DNA from: Maribellus comscasis
Lineage (GTDB): Bacteria > Bacteroidota > Bacteroidia > Bacteroidales > Prolixibacteraceae
Length of the DNA stretch: 64,000 nucleotides
Direction of reading: 5' to 3'
Assembly: GCF_009762775.1 (NCBI RefSeq)
Contig: NZ_CP046401.1
Coordinates: 2,914,001 to 2,978,000 of the forward strand
Positions 1 through 8,940 of the stretch are shown here, piece after piece. Position numbers and translations under genes: made by a program. Positions within the stretch are counted from its first letter, which is position 1. Every line of letters starts with the position of its first letter. The notes under the pieces were generated by a model. The model saw only the letters and a program-made list of their open reading frames with translations. It searched no databases and was not told the origin of the DNA.

Positions 1-653
1 AGATAGTCACATGGATATCCGTTAACATCGGTTATCCAGTTGCCGTTTTCATCTTTGTTGGGAGATCCGTCTTCTTTTGCATTTAAAAGGTCTGTAACTT
101 CTGTTCTTTCAGACCAGGTTAATCCGTCGTCATCACTGTATTTGTAGAAAACTTTTGTATATCGTTGCAGGTTTTGTTCGGCAACAGCTCCTTCGCTTAA
201 AGAGTAGAAGAAGAATATACGTCCGGTTTCTTTATCTACTATTGGAGCTACATTTGTCCATACTTCTTTTTTGTTTCTATCATCAATGGGGGCAATTTCA
301 TTTGCATGAGCAGACCAATAATTACCATCGCATTTTTCAATGTAAATATTTTTGGACCAAGTTTTTCCATTGTCTGCACTTCTTCTAAGAACGAGTGATT
401 TTGGATCTTCGTCGCCTGCAATCGGACGTTCTTCGGCAAATGCAAGTACAGTTCCTTTTGTTGAAACGATGATTCCGGGAATTCTGTACATTTCAACATT
501 TTCTTCGGTAGGATTCCAGACTATTATTTTTTGTGGATTATTGTTAATATATTCTTTCCTTTTGTTTTTTTTTGACTGACATGAATTGGCCAGAAAAAAT
601 ATACAAGAGATAAGAAGTAAGAGTGATATTTGTTTTGTTTTCACGGATATCAT
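1..653 (-). CDS. Sialidase (exo-alpha-sialidase, GH33-like) lipoprotein, 3' end beyond window
   Basis: Partial gene: it starts at the ATG at 653 and stays open to the left edge (about 217 codons). The N-terminus has a hydrophobic segment ending in a lipobox (LANSC, Cys25), so the product is probably a surface or periplasmic lipoprotein. An YRIPG motif at residues 56-60 supplies the first arginine of the sialidase triad, followed by AFAEER at 71-76. Two Asp-boxes are visible: SADNGKTW at 92-99 and SDDDGLTW near 168. These are hallmarks of BNR-repeat sialidases. It lies downstream of a SusC/SusD pair and a neuraminate-lyase-like gene on the same strand, which supports release of terminal sialic acid. 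The catalytic Tyr/Glu region lies outside the window, so exact specificity cannot be confirmed. Confidence 0.85.
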   Translation of the reverse strand, partial: MISVKTKQISLLLLISCIFFLANSCQSKKNKRKEYINNNPQKIIVWNPTEENVEMYRIPGIIVSTKGTVLAFAEERPIAGDEDPKSLVLRRSADNGKTWSKNIYIEKCDGNYWSAHANEIAPIDDRNKKEVWTNVAPIVDKETGRIFFFYSLSEGAVAEQNLQRYTKVFYKYSDDDGLTWSERTEVTDLLNAKEDGSPNKDENGNWITDVNGYPCDY

Positions 654-675
654 TTTTAGATATTGGGTTAATCTT

Positions 676-718
676 TAATATAACAGGATTGGCCTTTTAA
701 GCCAATCCTGTTATATTA
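676..718 (-). other. Perfect 18-bp intercistronic hairpin after susD
   Basis: An 18-bp perfect inverted repeat (arms 676-693 and 701-718, 7-nt loop) starts a few bases after the SusD stop codon and precedes the sialidase start. On the transcribed strand it is followed by TTAAAG rather than a long T-run, so it is not a typical strong terminator. It could stabilise the susCD part of the message or partly terminate transcription before the sialidase gene. Confidence 0.7.
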
Positions 719-723
719 CATTT

Positions 724-2163
724 TTAATCGTATCCAACAGTTTGTTTAATATTTTCGTTAGAATTGAGTGATTCGTCATTGACAGGCCAAAGGAGGATAT
801 TAGTCTCATTTTCACGGCCATTTAGTGTTTCAACTCTTTCGAAAACTTTTCCGAAACGAATCAAATCAAACCAGGCTTTTCCTTCCGATGCAAATTCTTT
901 TAAACGTTCATTTAAAATTAGTTCGTCAAGTTCATCTTTCGAATAATTTTCAGAATAATAATTTTCGACTGCATATGCTCTTTTGGCTATTTTATTCAGT
1001 TGTGCCAATGCCTGATCGGTATTCCCTAATTCGTTTTCAATTTCGGCTTTAAACAGGATTGCTTCTGCATAGCGGTATACTCGTGTATCTGTGTCCAAAA
1101 TTCTGGTTTCATTTGACCAGATTCCCAGAAATTTATTTATCCAGCTATTGTAACCTTCATAAACATCAACATTTACTTTTGCCCGCGTATCGGATTCATT
1201 CTCCCACAAAAAGTCTTTAAAACTGTCTTTGTATATTACCCATTGTGTTGTTCCAAGTGGAATAGGATTATTAATCAGACTTTCATCTTCAATGTTTGCA
1301 ATGGGAATAAGAAAATCATCTGCATACGGATTTTCAGCTTCATTTTCGGCATAAACAATTTGAAAGAGGATTTCCTGATTATCGTCATTTCTGAATACAT
1401 CCTGGTAGCTGTCTGAAAGTTTATCTCCACTATTTAAAACATAATCAACAGCATTGTTTGCAATGTCAATTGCATTTGAATCTCCTTTTACTTTTGCCAG
1501 CCATAAATAAATATCAGCCTGCAGCATGGAGGCAGTATATATAGAGGCTGTACCCTGAGGAACAGTATAATTCTCAGGAATAAGCTCTATTGCTTTGCTT
1601 ATATCTTCTTTTACCTGATCAAAAACTTTGTCCTGCGGTTCTCTGGATGGAAATAAATCTTCTGCTTTGTCTGATTCAAACCCGGAAGTTAAAATTGGGG
1701 CGTCTCCCCATATACGGGCAATATAGTAGTAAGCAAAAGCTCTCATAAAGTAAGATTCACCCAATATAAAATTTTTATCATTTTCGTTTGTAAAATCCAT
1801 ATCAGGGGTATATTTCAAAATAAGATTACAGTCGTTAATTAACCGGTAAAGACTTTCCCAGTTTGTCCCATAACTGTCACCATCCAGTAAATTGGTCCAT
1901 AAATCATTGTAATAATAAGAGCCCAGAGAATATCCATCCGTATAAAATCCGGTTCGGTAGTCTCCCCAAGCCAAATAGTTTACTCCAAAAGCTGTTCTGA
2001 ACTGGGAGAATGCACCATACATTGCGCCTTCAGCATCATTTGGCGATTCCCACATAGATGCGGAAGTTATTGAACTTTCAGGAGTAACATCTAACATATC
2101 TTCACAGGAAGTAGTGAAAAGGACTAACAATATTATTTGTGTTATTTGAATTATTTTTTTCAT
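724..2163 (-). CDS. SusD/RagB-family glycan-binding outer-membrane lipoprotein
   Basis: A 479-residue SusD-like protein with an N-terminal signal peptide and lipobox (FTTSC, Cys20), followed by the acidic EDMLDVTPES stretch typical of the family start. The middle has the SusD TPR-like helical region (for example ESYFMRAFAYYYIARIWGD), and the C-terminus has the conserved NERLKEFASEGKAWFDLIRFG segment. SusD proteins cap the SusC barrel and bind glycan at the cell surface. The gene follows the SusC gene by 16 bp on the same strand, as in almost all such pairs. With a neuraminate-lyase-like gene and a sialidase beside it, the ligand is probably a sialylated oligosaccharide or sialic acid (inference). 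Confidence 0.95.
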   Translation of the reverse strand: MKKIIQITQIILLVLFTTSCEDMLDVTPESSITSASMWESPNDAEGAMYGAFSQFRTAFGVNYLAWGDYRTGFYTDGYSLGSYYYNDLWTNLLDGDSYGTNWESLYRLINDCNLILKYTPDMDFTNENDKNFILGESYFMRAFAYYYIARIWGDAPILTSGFESDKAEDLFPSREPQDKVFDQVKEDISKAIELIPENYTVPQGTASIYTASMLQADIYLWLAKVKGDSNAIDIANNAVDYVLNSGDKLSDSYQDVFRNDDNQEILFQIVYAENEAENPYADDFLIPIANIEDESLINNPIPLGTTQWVIYKDSFKDFLWENESDTRAKVNVDVYEGYNSWINKFLGIWSNETRILDTDTRVYRYAEAILFKAEIENELGNTDQALAQLNKIAKRAYAVENYYSENYSKDELDELILNERLKEFASEGKAWFDLIRFGKVFERVETLNGRENETNILLWPVNDESLNSNENIKQTVGYD

Positions 2164-2179
2164 GATCTCAAAATTTCTG

Positions 2180-5100
2180 TTAATACGTTACTTTAATACC
2201 AAAATTAATCCTGCGTACAGGTGGATACCCGGTGGAAGAGCTGTAATTGTTGGTAGAAACTTCAGGAGGAGTGGCAAGCACTTCTGTAAAATAATGCAGG
2301 TTATTTCCGGAAATGAAAATATTGGCATTTTTAAATCCGGTTCTTTTTAGGAGTTTTGAAGGGATGTCATAAGCAACTGAAATTTCCCTTATACATAAAT
2401 AATCTCCTTTGAATGTTACGGCATCGCTATCTCGCCTGTAATTCCAGTTTTCTTTACTGTCATGCGGAGCAAATCGTGCCCATTTTGTTTTGGCGGCATC
2501 ACCTTCTTCTTTCCATGCATCCAGAGCCTGTGTTACAGGGTTAGCGTTTGAATTGAAAGTACTCATCATATGGTATTTAAATCCAACATCCATCATAGAG
2601 TGTCCCATGGCCCAATCGAGGAATAGCCTGAAGGTGAAATTTTTATATTTAACGGTGTTGTTCAACCCGCCTGTTGTGTGTGGCGTTGTACGTCCTAGTT
2701 CGAAAACATCAACCGATGTTATTTCACCGTCTCCGTTTCTGTCTATCCATTCGTAATCACCAGGCATTTTCCTGCCTTTTACTGTAGTGCCGTCTCTATA
2801 GTCGTAACCAACGGCATATTGGTCGTACAGAGCATTTTCAGCCTGTTCAAAATTGTCAATGAGATAGTCTACTTTGAAACCATAAAAACGATCGAGTGGC
2901 TCACCTTCAGCAATCCCTCCAAATGCTGAACCATCAGGCAATTGGTAGCCTCCAATTCGGTTTTTGTCCCTTCCGTTATCAGGTAGTTTCACTACTTTAT
3001 TTTTCACATAACTCCATGTAAAATCGGTTGACCATGTAAAGTCATTTTTCTTTATATTGGTTGATGAAATTTGGAAATCAAATCCGTAATACCTCACTGT
3101 TCCAATGTTTGTGGTAATACTTGAAAAACCGCTTGTGTTGGGCAATTCTTTGGCGAATAATAAATCGTCGGTTTTTTTGTTAAATCCATCAATTAAAAAT
3201 GTTAACCTGTTTTTAAACAAACCTGCATCCAATCCCAAATCGTATTGTGTTGTAGTTTCCCATGTTAAATCCTGGTTGGCCATGGAAGTATTTCTGATGC
3301 CTGCATTTCCGTTGTATTTGTATGTTGGAGAGTATACACCCTGGGCGGCATTCAACGAAATAGCATTATTTCCAGTTTGTCCTAAGCTGCTTCGCAATTT
3401 CAAAGTAGAAATAGTATTCTGGTTTTTCATAAAATCTTCCTCTGTAATTATCCAGCCTAAAGAAACACTGGGGAATAGCGCCCATTTTTTATTGTCTCCA
3501 AATCTGGAAGAACCATCTCTTCTGACTGATGCTGACAAAAGGTACTTTTTATCATAATCGTAAGCCAGACGAGCAAAATATCCAATTAATACATCTTCTG
3601 TTTTTGTTGAAGTGGCATCTCCTGCTGTTGGGGCCGCATTTAGGGTCGATATTTTATCAGTGCTTCCACCATAGGCATAAGCATATAAATATTTATATCT
3701 GACGTCCAGGTACGAAAGCCCAACCATACCTTGAAAATTATTTTTACCTAATGAATTTGAATAATTCAAAACACCTTCAAGCTGTTCTTTCCTTGTTTGT
3801 GAAAAGCTTGATTCTGCTGGTCGGCTTCCGTTGAATTCATTTGCTTTTTCAAATGTGTCTGATTGAGATGTTAAAGTATTTTTATTTCCTGAAAATGTTG
3901 CCAGCAAATGTTTTGTAATGTTCCAGTCCAGCGTAGCGGCTACATTAAACCCTTGTTTTATTGTACTTCCATCATGATAATATTCCCACCATAGTGGATT
4001 CGGCGAAGTAGCATTAAATCCTCTTGTTGGGGTTCCGTCGTCATTATACAATCTTTGAGTAGGTGCACTATAAAGTGCTCTTGTTATAGCATTTACCTGA
4101 GAATCATAGGCTTCTGATGTGTTTTCATGAAAGTCAAAACTAGTTGATAATTTGACTTTTTCTGATAGATTTATACTGGTATTTGCACGGGCAGAAAACT
4201 GTTTCCATCCGGTACCTATTGACACACCTTTATCATCAGTATAACTTATTCCTCCGGCATATTTCAGAGCATTTGTGCCGCCGGAAGCACCTATATAATA
4301 GTTTTGACGTAAGGTTGGGTTAAAAATGATATCGGCAAAATCATTATCCTGGAAGACAAGTGTTTTTGAAGGGTCCACGGGGTCGGGCATTGTTTTCCAT
4401 CCGGAGGGTACTGTTTCGCCGGTTTCCAAATATCTTGTTGTATAAATTGAATTCTCATCGTTATTTGTACTGGCTCCATAGCCATATGTTGAATTCCATG
4501 AAGCATTGGGGCCTCTTTCAATACCCAGTCTTTCAAGTGTCAAATATTCTTCAGCATTACATAAATCGTAATATCTTTCGATATTTTGATAGGATAATGT
4601 TGATTCGAAAGTAATTTTTGGAGCCCCGGAGGTGTCTCCTTTTTTTGTAGTAACCAAAACAACTCCGTTAGAAGCCCTGGAGCCATAAATAGCGGTTGCT
4701 GCAGCATCTTTTAGTACTTCGATAGATTCTATATCTTTAGGGTTTACTTCATCTAATCCCCGTTCTAATCCATCAATGAGTATTAATGGAGAATTGCTGT
4801 AATTAATAGAAGATCCGCCACGTATCCGGATGCTTGGTGTTTCTCCCGGCTGTCCGGAAGAACTATAAACCCGAACACCTGCAACTTTTCCTTTTAATCC
4901 GTCTGCAACATTGTTTACCGCAATATTGTTAAGTTCTTCGGTTTCGTATTTGGAAATAGCTGTGGTCAATGTTTTTCTTGACTGAGTTCCATAGCCTATA
5001 GCCACAACTTCTTCCAAACCGATAGATTCTTCCTCTAACATAATATTGATTTGGTTTTGGTTTCCTACTTTGGCTATTTGAGGTTTCATCCCAACAAAGC

Positions 5101-5374
5101 TAAAGGCTAAAGTTGCATTTTCATTAACATTAATGGTATAAAAACCGTCACTATTTGTTACGGTTCCATTTGTGGTACCTTGTTCTACCACAGTGGCTCC
5201 AGGCAGTGGTTGCCCTAAAAGATCAGCAACTGTTCCTGTAATTGTTTTTGTTCCCTGAGCAAATATACTTGCTGAAAAAAGCATGAAAACAAAAAACAAG
5301 TTCCAGAAAAAGAAAAAGTTAATGAAGCGAAATCCAGTTTCGCCAATTTTAAGTCTAGGTTCTTTTTTTTTCAT
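2180..5374 (-). CDS. SusC/RagA-family TonB-linked outer-membrane transporter
   Basis: A 1064-residue SusC-like receptor. After an unusually basic N-terminal extension and a hydrophobic signal segment ending SIFAQG, a carboxypeptidase-D-like regulatory domain (about 45-115, with GQPLPGATVVEQGT) is followed by the EEVVAIGYGTQ sequence, the plug domain (PSIRIRGGSSI, LILIDG) and a long beta-barrel ending in INFGIKVTY, an aromatic C-terminus as expected for an outer-membrane protein. It imports oligosaccharide with TonB energy in complex with the downstream SusD. The gene sits between the neuraminate-lyase-like gene (98-bp gap containing a hairpin) and susD, so it is probably the sialoglycan importer of this locus. 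Confidence 0.95.
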   Translation of the reverse strand: MKKKEPRLKIGETGFRFINFFFFWNLFFVFMLFSASIFAQGTKTITGTVADLLGQPLPGATVVEQGTTNGTVTNSDGFYTINVNENATLAFSFVGMKPQIAKVGNQNQINIMLEEESIGLEEVVAIGYGTQSRKTLTTAISKYETEELNNIAVNNVADGLKGKVAGVRVYSSSGQPGETPSIRIRGGSSINYSNSPLILIDGLERGLDEVNPKDIESIEVLKDAAATAIYGSRASNGVVLVTTKKGDTSGAPKITFESTLSYQNIERYYDLCNAEEYLTLERLGIERGPNASWNSTYGYGASTNNDENSIYTTRYLETGETVPSGWKTMPDPVDPSKTLVFQDNDFADIIFNPTLRQNYYIGASGGTNALKYAGGISYTDDKGVSIGTGWKQFSARANTSINLSEKVKLSTSFDFHENTSEAYDSQVNAITRALYSAPTQRLYNDDGTPTRGFNATSPNPLWWEYYHDGSTIKQGFNVAATLDWNITKHLLATFSGNKNTLTSQSDTFEKANEFNGSRPAESSFSQTRKEQLEGVLNYSNSLGKNNFQGMVGLSYLDVRYKYLYAYAYGGSTDKISTLNAAPTAGDATSTKTEDVLIGYFARLAYDYDKKYLLSASVRRDGSSRFGDNKKWALFPSVSLGWIITEEDFMKNQNTISTLKLRSSLGQTGNNAISLNAAQGVYSPTYKYNGNAGIRNTSMANQDLTWETTTQYDLGLDAGLFKNRLTFLIDGFNKKTDDLLFAKELPNTSGFSSITTNIGTVRYYGFDFQISSTNIKKNDFTWSTDFTWSYVKNKVVKLPDNGRDKNRIGGYQLPDGSAFGGIAEGEPLDRFYGFKVDYLIDNFEQAENALYDQYAVGYDYRDGTTVKGRKMPGDYEWIDRNGDGEITSVDVFELGRTTPHTTGGLNNTVKYKNFTFRLFLDWAMGHSMMDVGFKYHMMSTFNSNANPVTQALDAWKEEGDAAKTKWARFAPHDSKENWNYRRDSDAVTFKGDYLCIREISVAYDIPSKLLKRTGFKNANIFISGNNLHYFTEVLATPPEVSTNNYSSSTGYPPVRRINFGIKVTY

Positions 5375-5426
5375 AGATTTACATCGTTTTTAATTTTAAT
5401 TCAATACGTTGAGTTAAAGAGAACAG

Positions 5427-5453
5427 AGGTCCTGTGTTGCAACCACAGGACCT
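5427..5453 (-). other. Intercistronic hairpin between lyase gene and susC
   Basis: A 10-bp perfect stem (arms 5427-5436 and 5444-5453, 7-nt loop, GC-rich) lies in the 98-bp gap between the lyase gene and susC. On the minus strand it is followed by CTGTTCTCTTT, a poor U-tract, so it may act as a leaky terminator or RNA-processing or stability element within the operon. Confidence 0.55.
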
Positions 5454-5472
5454 TTCTTTAACTAAACTCTAA

Positions 5473-6399
5473 CTATAAATTTGTTGGGTTTATTAGATTG
5501 TAAAACCCTACACTTTTAATTTCATTTATAAAATTATTATATTCAATTTCAGTCATATTTCTCAAAGGAACACGACATTTTCCACAATCAATACCTACGG
5601 ATTTCATTAAGGCTTTCCCAGCTACAACAGCGCCATTGTATTTTAAAAGAATATTTATAATTTGCACTGTTTTGTTTTGCATAGCTCTCGCTTCTGCCAA
5701 ATTTTTATTTTTGAAAGCATTAATGATCTGATTGTATAAAGGAGCCATAAAATTATATGTGCTGCCAACAGTGCCCTTCGCCCCAAAAGCCAAACCGGCT
5801 AAAAGCATTTCATCAAATCCGCTTAAAATATCCCATTTCCCATCATCGAGTTGAAGGCATTGCTGCATTTCCATAAAATTGTTATGGGTGAATTTTATCC
5901 CGGCCAGGTTGGGAATTACCGGTGCTGCTTTTTGCAGAAATTCAACCATAGACAGGGTAACCCCTGAAACAGAGGGAATATGGTAATAATAAAATGGCAA
6001 GTCAGGAGCAGCTCCAGCCACTTCCGCACAAAAATCGACAAGTTCTTCAGTTTGGGTTGGTTTTAAAAATACCGGTCCCATAGAACCGATAGCATACGCT
6101 CCCGATTTTTGCGCGTGTATCGCCAATTCGCCTGATTGCTTTGCAGAAGTCGTTCCGACATGAACTATTATTTTAAAATCATCAGTTTGCTGTTCAAGCC
6201 ATTTCTTAGTAATTGTTTTACGTTCACTATTGGTCAATAACATTCCTTCGCCGGTAGTTCCGCAAATAAAGACTCCCTTAAGTCCGTCTTTTTTTAGCTT
6301 TTCGGCATATTTTTCAATAACAGTGAGGTTAATCGACCCGTCTTCATTCATTGGCGTAAACGGCGCCGCGATGAGTCCATTTATTTTTTTTAATTTCAT
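5473..6399 (-). CDS. nanA: N-acetylneuraminate lyase-like DHDPS-family aldolase
   Basis: A 308-residue class I aldolase of the dihydrodipicolinate synthase/N-acetylneuraminate lyase family, with no signal peptide (cytoplasmic). Visible signatures are GTTGEG (47-52), which binds the alpha-keto-acid carboxylate, YYYHIPS (137-143), which is far more typical of neuraminate lyases than of DapA, and the Schiff-base lysine in GIKFTH (Lys169). The expected reaction is cleavage of N-acetylneuraminate to N-acetylmannosamine and pyruvate. It follows the GntR regulator by 8 bp and precedes susC, susD and a sialidase, which strongly supports sialic-acid catabolism. Another keto-sugar acid aldolase role is possible but less likely. 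The epimerase and kinase genes of the pathway are not in the window. Confidence 0.85.
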   Translation of the reverse strand: MKLKKINGLIAAPFTPMNEDGSINLTVIEKYAEKLKKDGLKGVFICGTTGEGMLLTNSERKTITKKWLEQQTDDFKIIVHVGTTSAKQSGELAIHAQKSGAYAIGSMGPVFLKPTQTEELVDFCAEVAGAAPDLPFYYYHIPSVSGVTLSMVEFLQKAAPVIPNLAGIKFTHNNFMEMQQCLQLDDGKWDILSGFDEMLLAGLAFGAKGTVGSTYNFMAPLYNQIINAFKNKNLAEARAMQNKTVQIINILLKYNGAVVAGKALMKSVGIDCGKCRVPLRNMTEIEYNNFINEIKSVGFYNLINPTNL

Positions 6400-6407
6400 A
6401 ATATATA

Positions 6408-7112
6408 TTAATCGTAATTGTATAAAAATTCCCAGTAAGGTTTAAGGTGCTTTTGCATGGCATTTTGGTAACCTTCTTTATCGCGATTTTTAATAAAATT
6501 CAAAAGATCTGTGTGTCTGATAATTTCACCTTTTTGGTTTAGCTTTTCGTTGACGGGTAAAAAATAACTTTCATAATTTTGTTTTGAAAATTCAAAAACG
6601 GGGTGCATTATCCGGTTAAATTGAAGAATAAAATCATTGCCTGCAATTTCATATATTTTAGTATGAAAAATCATTTCATCTTCTACAGAAAGATTATTTA
6701 TACCGATAGCTTGCTGCCGGGAGACAATTTGCTCGAGCTCCTCAATTTTTTTTTCTGTGATATTTGCAAAAAGAAATTCCGCGATGCCGATTTCTAAGGC
6801 GATCCGCATTCCCATCATTTCTTTGATGGTTTTAATACTCAATAGATTAGGGTCTAAAACCTTTTTGAAACCGTTTAAAAGAGGAGGTTCTGTAACAACA
6901 ATTCCTCTTTTTGTACGCGATTGAATAAGTCCTAACATCCGTAAGCGGCTCATGGCTTCGCGAACTACATTTCTGCTGGTACCGAGCATTTCAGAAAATT
7001 GCATTTCATTTGGAAGCGAATCTCCCGGAACCAAATGGTTTTCCTTGATGTATTCAATGATTTTTTCCTCAACCTGATCGGCAAGCGTAGTTGTTGATAA
7101 ACCTGTTTTCAT
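6408..7112 (-). CDS. GntR/FadR-family transcriptional regulator of the sialic-acid locus
   Basis: A 234-residue regulator with an N-terminal winged helix (about 10-75, with SLPNEMQFSEMLGTSRNVVR and a wing around KRGIVV) and a C-terminal all-helical FCD ligand domain (about 95-230) of the FadR subfamily. It is the first gene of the minus-strand operon and sits 8 bp ahead of the lyase gene, so it probably controls the locus and itself, like NanR of other bacteria in role. A perfect palindrome of ATTTGTA-G-TACAAAT form lies over its promoter (7137-7151), a plausible operator. The effector (sialic acid or N-acetylmannosamine) is inference. Confidence 0.88.
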   Translation of the reverse strand: MKTGLSTTTLADQVEEKIIEYIKENHLVPGDSLPNEMQFSEMLGTSRNVVREAMSRLRMLGLIQSRTKRGIVVTEPPLLNGFKKVLDPNLLSIKTIKEMMGMRIALEIGIAEFLFANITEKKIEELEQIVSRQQAIGINNLSVEDEMIFHTKIYEIAGNDFILQFNRIMHPVFEFSKQNYESYFLPVNEKLNQKGEIIRHTDLLNFIKNRDKEGYQNAMQKHLKPYWEFLYNYD

Positions 7113-7136
7113 ATTGGTTTAATTAGGATTAATTCT

Positions 7137-7151
7137 ATTTGTAGTACAAAT
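7137..7151. promoter_or_regulatory. Palindromic operator candidate for the GntR regulator
   Basis: The sequence reads ATTTGTAGTACAAAT, two perfect 7-bp arms around one G. It overlaps the -7 element of the promoter reading into the GntR gene and lies 25 bp upstream of its ATG. Size, symmetry and position fit a FadR-subfamily operator used for autorepression. Confidence 0.6.
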
Positions 7152-7179
7152 ATAACAAATGAAGTTTTTTTTAAACAAA
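7147..7179 (-). promoter_or_regulatory. Bacteroidota-type promoter for the sialic-acid operon
   Basis: On the minus strand a TTTG box (7176-7179) is followed after 21 bp by TATATTTG (7147-7154), an exact match to the TAnnTTTG -7 consensus of Bacteroidota. The GntR ATG is 35 bp downstream of the -7 box. The palindrome at 7137-7151 overlaps the -7 box. Confidence 0.65.
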
Positions 7180-7308
7180 AATTTGGAAATGTTATAAAAC
7201 ATAGTCCCGGCTGATAGTAAAAGCTATTATCCTTAAAAGTGTTAGGGCGTTTTTTTCGTTGATTGTATTTTTTTGACTTTTAGGTTAGTGACAGCAGTTT
7301 TTTTGCTT

Positions 7309-8931
7309 TTAATACAAATCTTCGTGCCATCTGTCATCTTCCTCCAGTTTTTCAATATATGCAACGGCCTTTGCGCCTGGTTGAAGAACTTCGGAAAGAC
7401 TTGAAATAGCTGCTTTTCGGACATCGTGCCCCATTTTTACTGAGCCACAGACATAAACATGCGCTCCGCTTTCCAGCCATTCGTAAAAAAGTATGGCGTG
7501 TTTTTCCAGTTGATGCTGTACATATATTTTTTTTGCAGAATCTCTTGAAAATGCGACATCAAAACGAGTAAGTGTGCTTTTGTCAAACAGGTCTTGCCAT
7601 TCTTCCTGATAGAAAAAATCCCTGTGTGCGTGTTTTTCTCCAAAAATTAACCAGGCCGGGTTATTTTGGTTTTCCGCAACCAGTTCCTGCATAAACGCAC
7701 GGAAAGGGGCAATACCTGTCCCGGCTCCAATCATTATTATGGGTTGATTGCTTTTTGGCAGACGGAACGCTTTGTTTGGAATAACTTTTAGCTTTATCCG
7801 GGTTCCGGGTTTTATCCATTGGTTTAAATATGACGAACAAGCCCCTAAACGCGTTCTTTCGTGAACCTGCAAACAAATCAGTTTTACCATGAGGTGCAAC
7901 TCGTCCGGGTTGGATTTAATACTGGATGCTACAGAATACAGCCGTGGCTGAATCGGACGAAAAATTTCAGATAGCTCATCAAGGTTGCCTTTCCAGGGAA
8001 AATCGGTGAGCAAATCAATTGCATCAGATGTTTCCAGATAGTTGCGGAATTTTTTTTCATCGGACAAGAGTTTTTTTAATTCCGGATTTTTGGAAATCTT
8101 GAGATACCTCTCCAGCAATCTTTTACTGATTGTTGTAATTTCTATCCTTTTTGTCAGAAGTTCTTCCAACGTATAATTTTTGTCTTTATATGTCACTTGA
8201 TTTTCGGGCGTGCTTCCTAATTTTTCAATTAGCGCACTAACTAACGCTGCCGGGTTTTGCGGAACAATACTCACCGAGTCTCCCGGGAGGTAATTGAAAT
8301 TTTTGTCGTCAACGGTTAAAACAAGGTGATACACAAGTGGCTCTGCTGTTTTATCCAGCGCGTAACGATTTTTAACAGTAGCGCCAAAATATTCCTTGTT
8401 ATTGTTTCGCTGAATATTTGCTGCTGTATTTTTCGGTTTCCCAGACCGGTATTTTCCCAAAAAAGTTGAAACCCATTGCGCTGCCGTTTGGTTAAACTCT
8501 ACATCGCAGTCTACTCTTTCCAAAAAACGCGAGGCACCCAATTCTTCCAGGCGCTGGTCAATTTCTTTTCCGGTTTGACAGAATTTTTCATAGCTGCTGT
8601 CACCCAATGCACATACTGAAAAACGGAGTTTTTTTAAATCCGGAGTGTCGTTGGCAAACAATCTTCGATAAAATTTTCTGGCTTCTGAAGGGGGTTCTCC
8701 TTCGCCATGCGTACTTACAACGACTAACAGGAAATTTTCTTCCGGCAGACGGTCAAAGTTGTATTTTGACATGTCAGCCAATCGGGCATTAATTCCGTTT
8801 TGTTTGAAATATTTGAACGATTCCTTGGCGATAAACTCCGAGTTTCCCGAATGTCCGCCAAAGAGTACGGTCAGTTCGGTTGGAGATAGCTTCTTTTTGC
8901 CAAATATTTTTTTTATAGCTGTTGTTAACAT
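7309..8931 (-). CDS. Diflavin reductase (CysJ-like flavoprotein), probable ferric-siderophore/iron reductase
   Basis: A 540-residue protein with the CysJ/P450-reductase architecture: an N-terminal flavodoxin domain (FGGHSGNSEF near 24, THGEGEPPSEA and CALGDSSYEKF, FMN binding), an FAD domain (RLYSVASS, GACSSYLN) and an NADPH domain (IGAGTGIAPFRAF, YVCGSVKMG), ending in RWHEDLY. It would pass electrons from NADPH through FAD and FMN to an acceptor. No sulfite reductase hemoprotein gene is near. Instead it follows a PepSY membrane protein by 9 bp and a siderophore-type TonB receptor, so reduction of imported ferric iron is the likely role (inference). Automatic annotation would probably call it sulfite reductase alpha subunit. 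Confidence 0.85.
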   Translation of the reverse strand: MLTTAIKKIFGKKKLSPTELTVLFGGHSGNSEFIAKESFKYFKQNGINARLADMSKYNFDRLPEENFLLVVVSTHGEGEPPSEARKFYRRLFANDTPDLKKLRFSVCALGDSSYEKFCQTGKEIDQRLEELGASRFLERVDCDVEFNQTAAQWVSTFLGKYRSGKPKNTAANIQRNNNKEYFGATVKNRYALDKTAEPLVYHLVLTVDDKNFNYLPGDSVSIVPQNPAALVSALIEKLGSTPENQVTYKDKNYTLEELLTKRIEITTISKRLLERYLKISKNPELKKLLSDEKKFRNYLETSDAIDLLTDFPWKGNLDELSEIFRPIQPRLYSVASSIKSNPDELHLMVKLICLQVHERTRLGACSSYLNQWIKPGTRIKLKVIPNKAFRLPKSNQPIIMIGAGTGIAPFRAFMQELVAENQNNPAWLIFGEKHAHRDFFYQEEWQDLFDKSTLTRFDVAFSRDSAKKIYVQHQLEKHAILFYEWLESGAHVYVCGSVKMGHDVRKAAISSLSEVLQPGAKAVAYIEKLEEDDRWHEDLY

Positions 8932-8940
8932 GATTTTTAT

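Noticed and set aside
7309..8931. Annotation of the diflavin protein as assimilatory sulfite reductase alpha subunit
   Set aside because: Domain order fits, but no hemoprotein subunit is near and the operon is of siderophore type, so the sulfite role is not supported.
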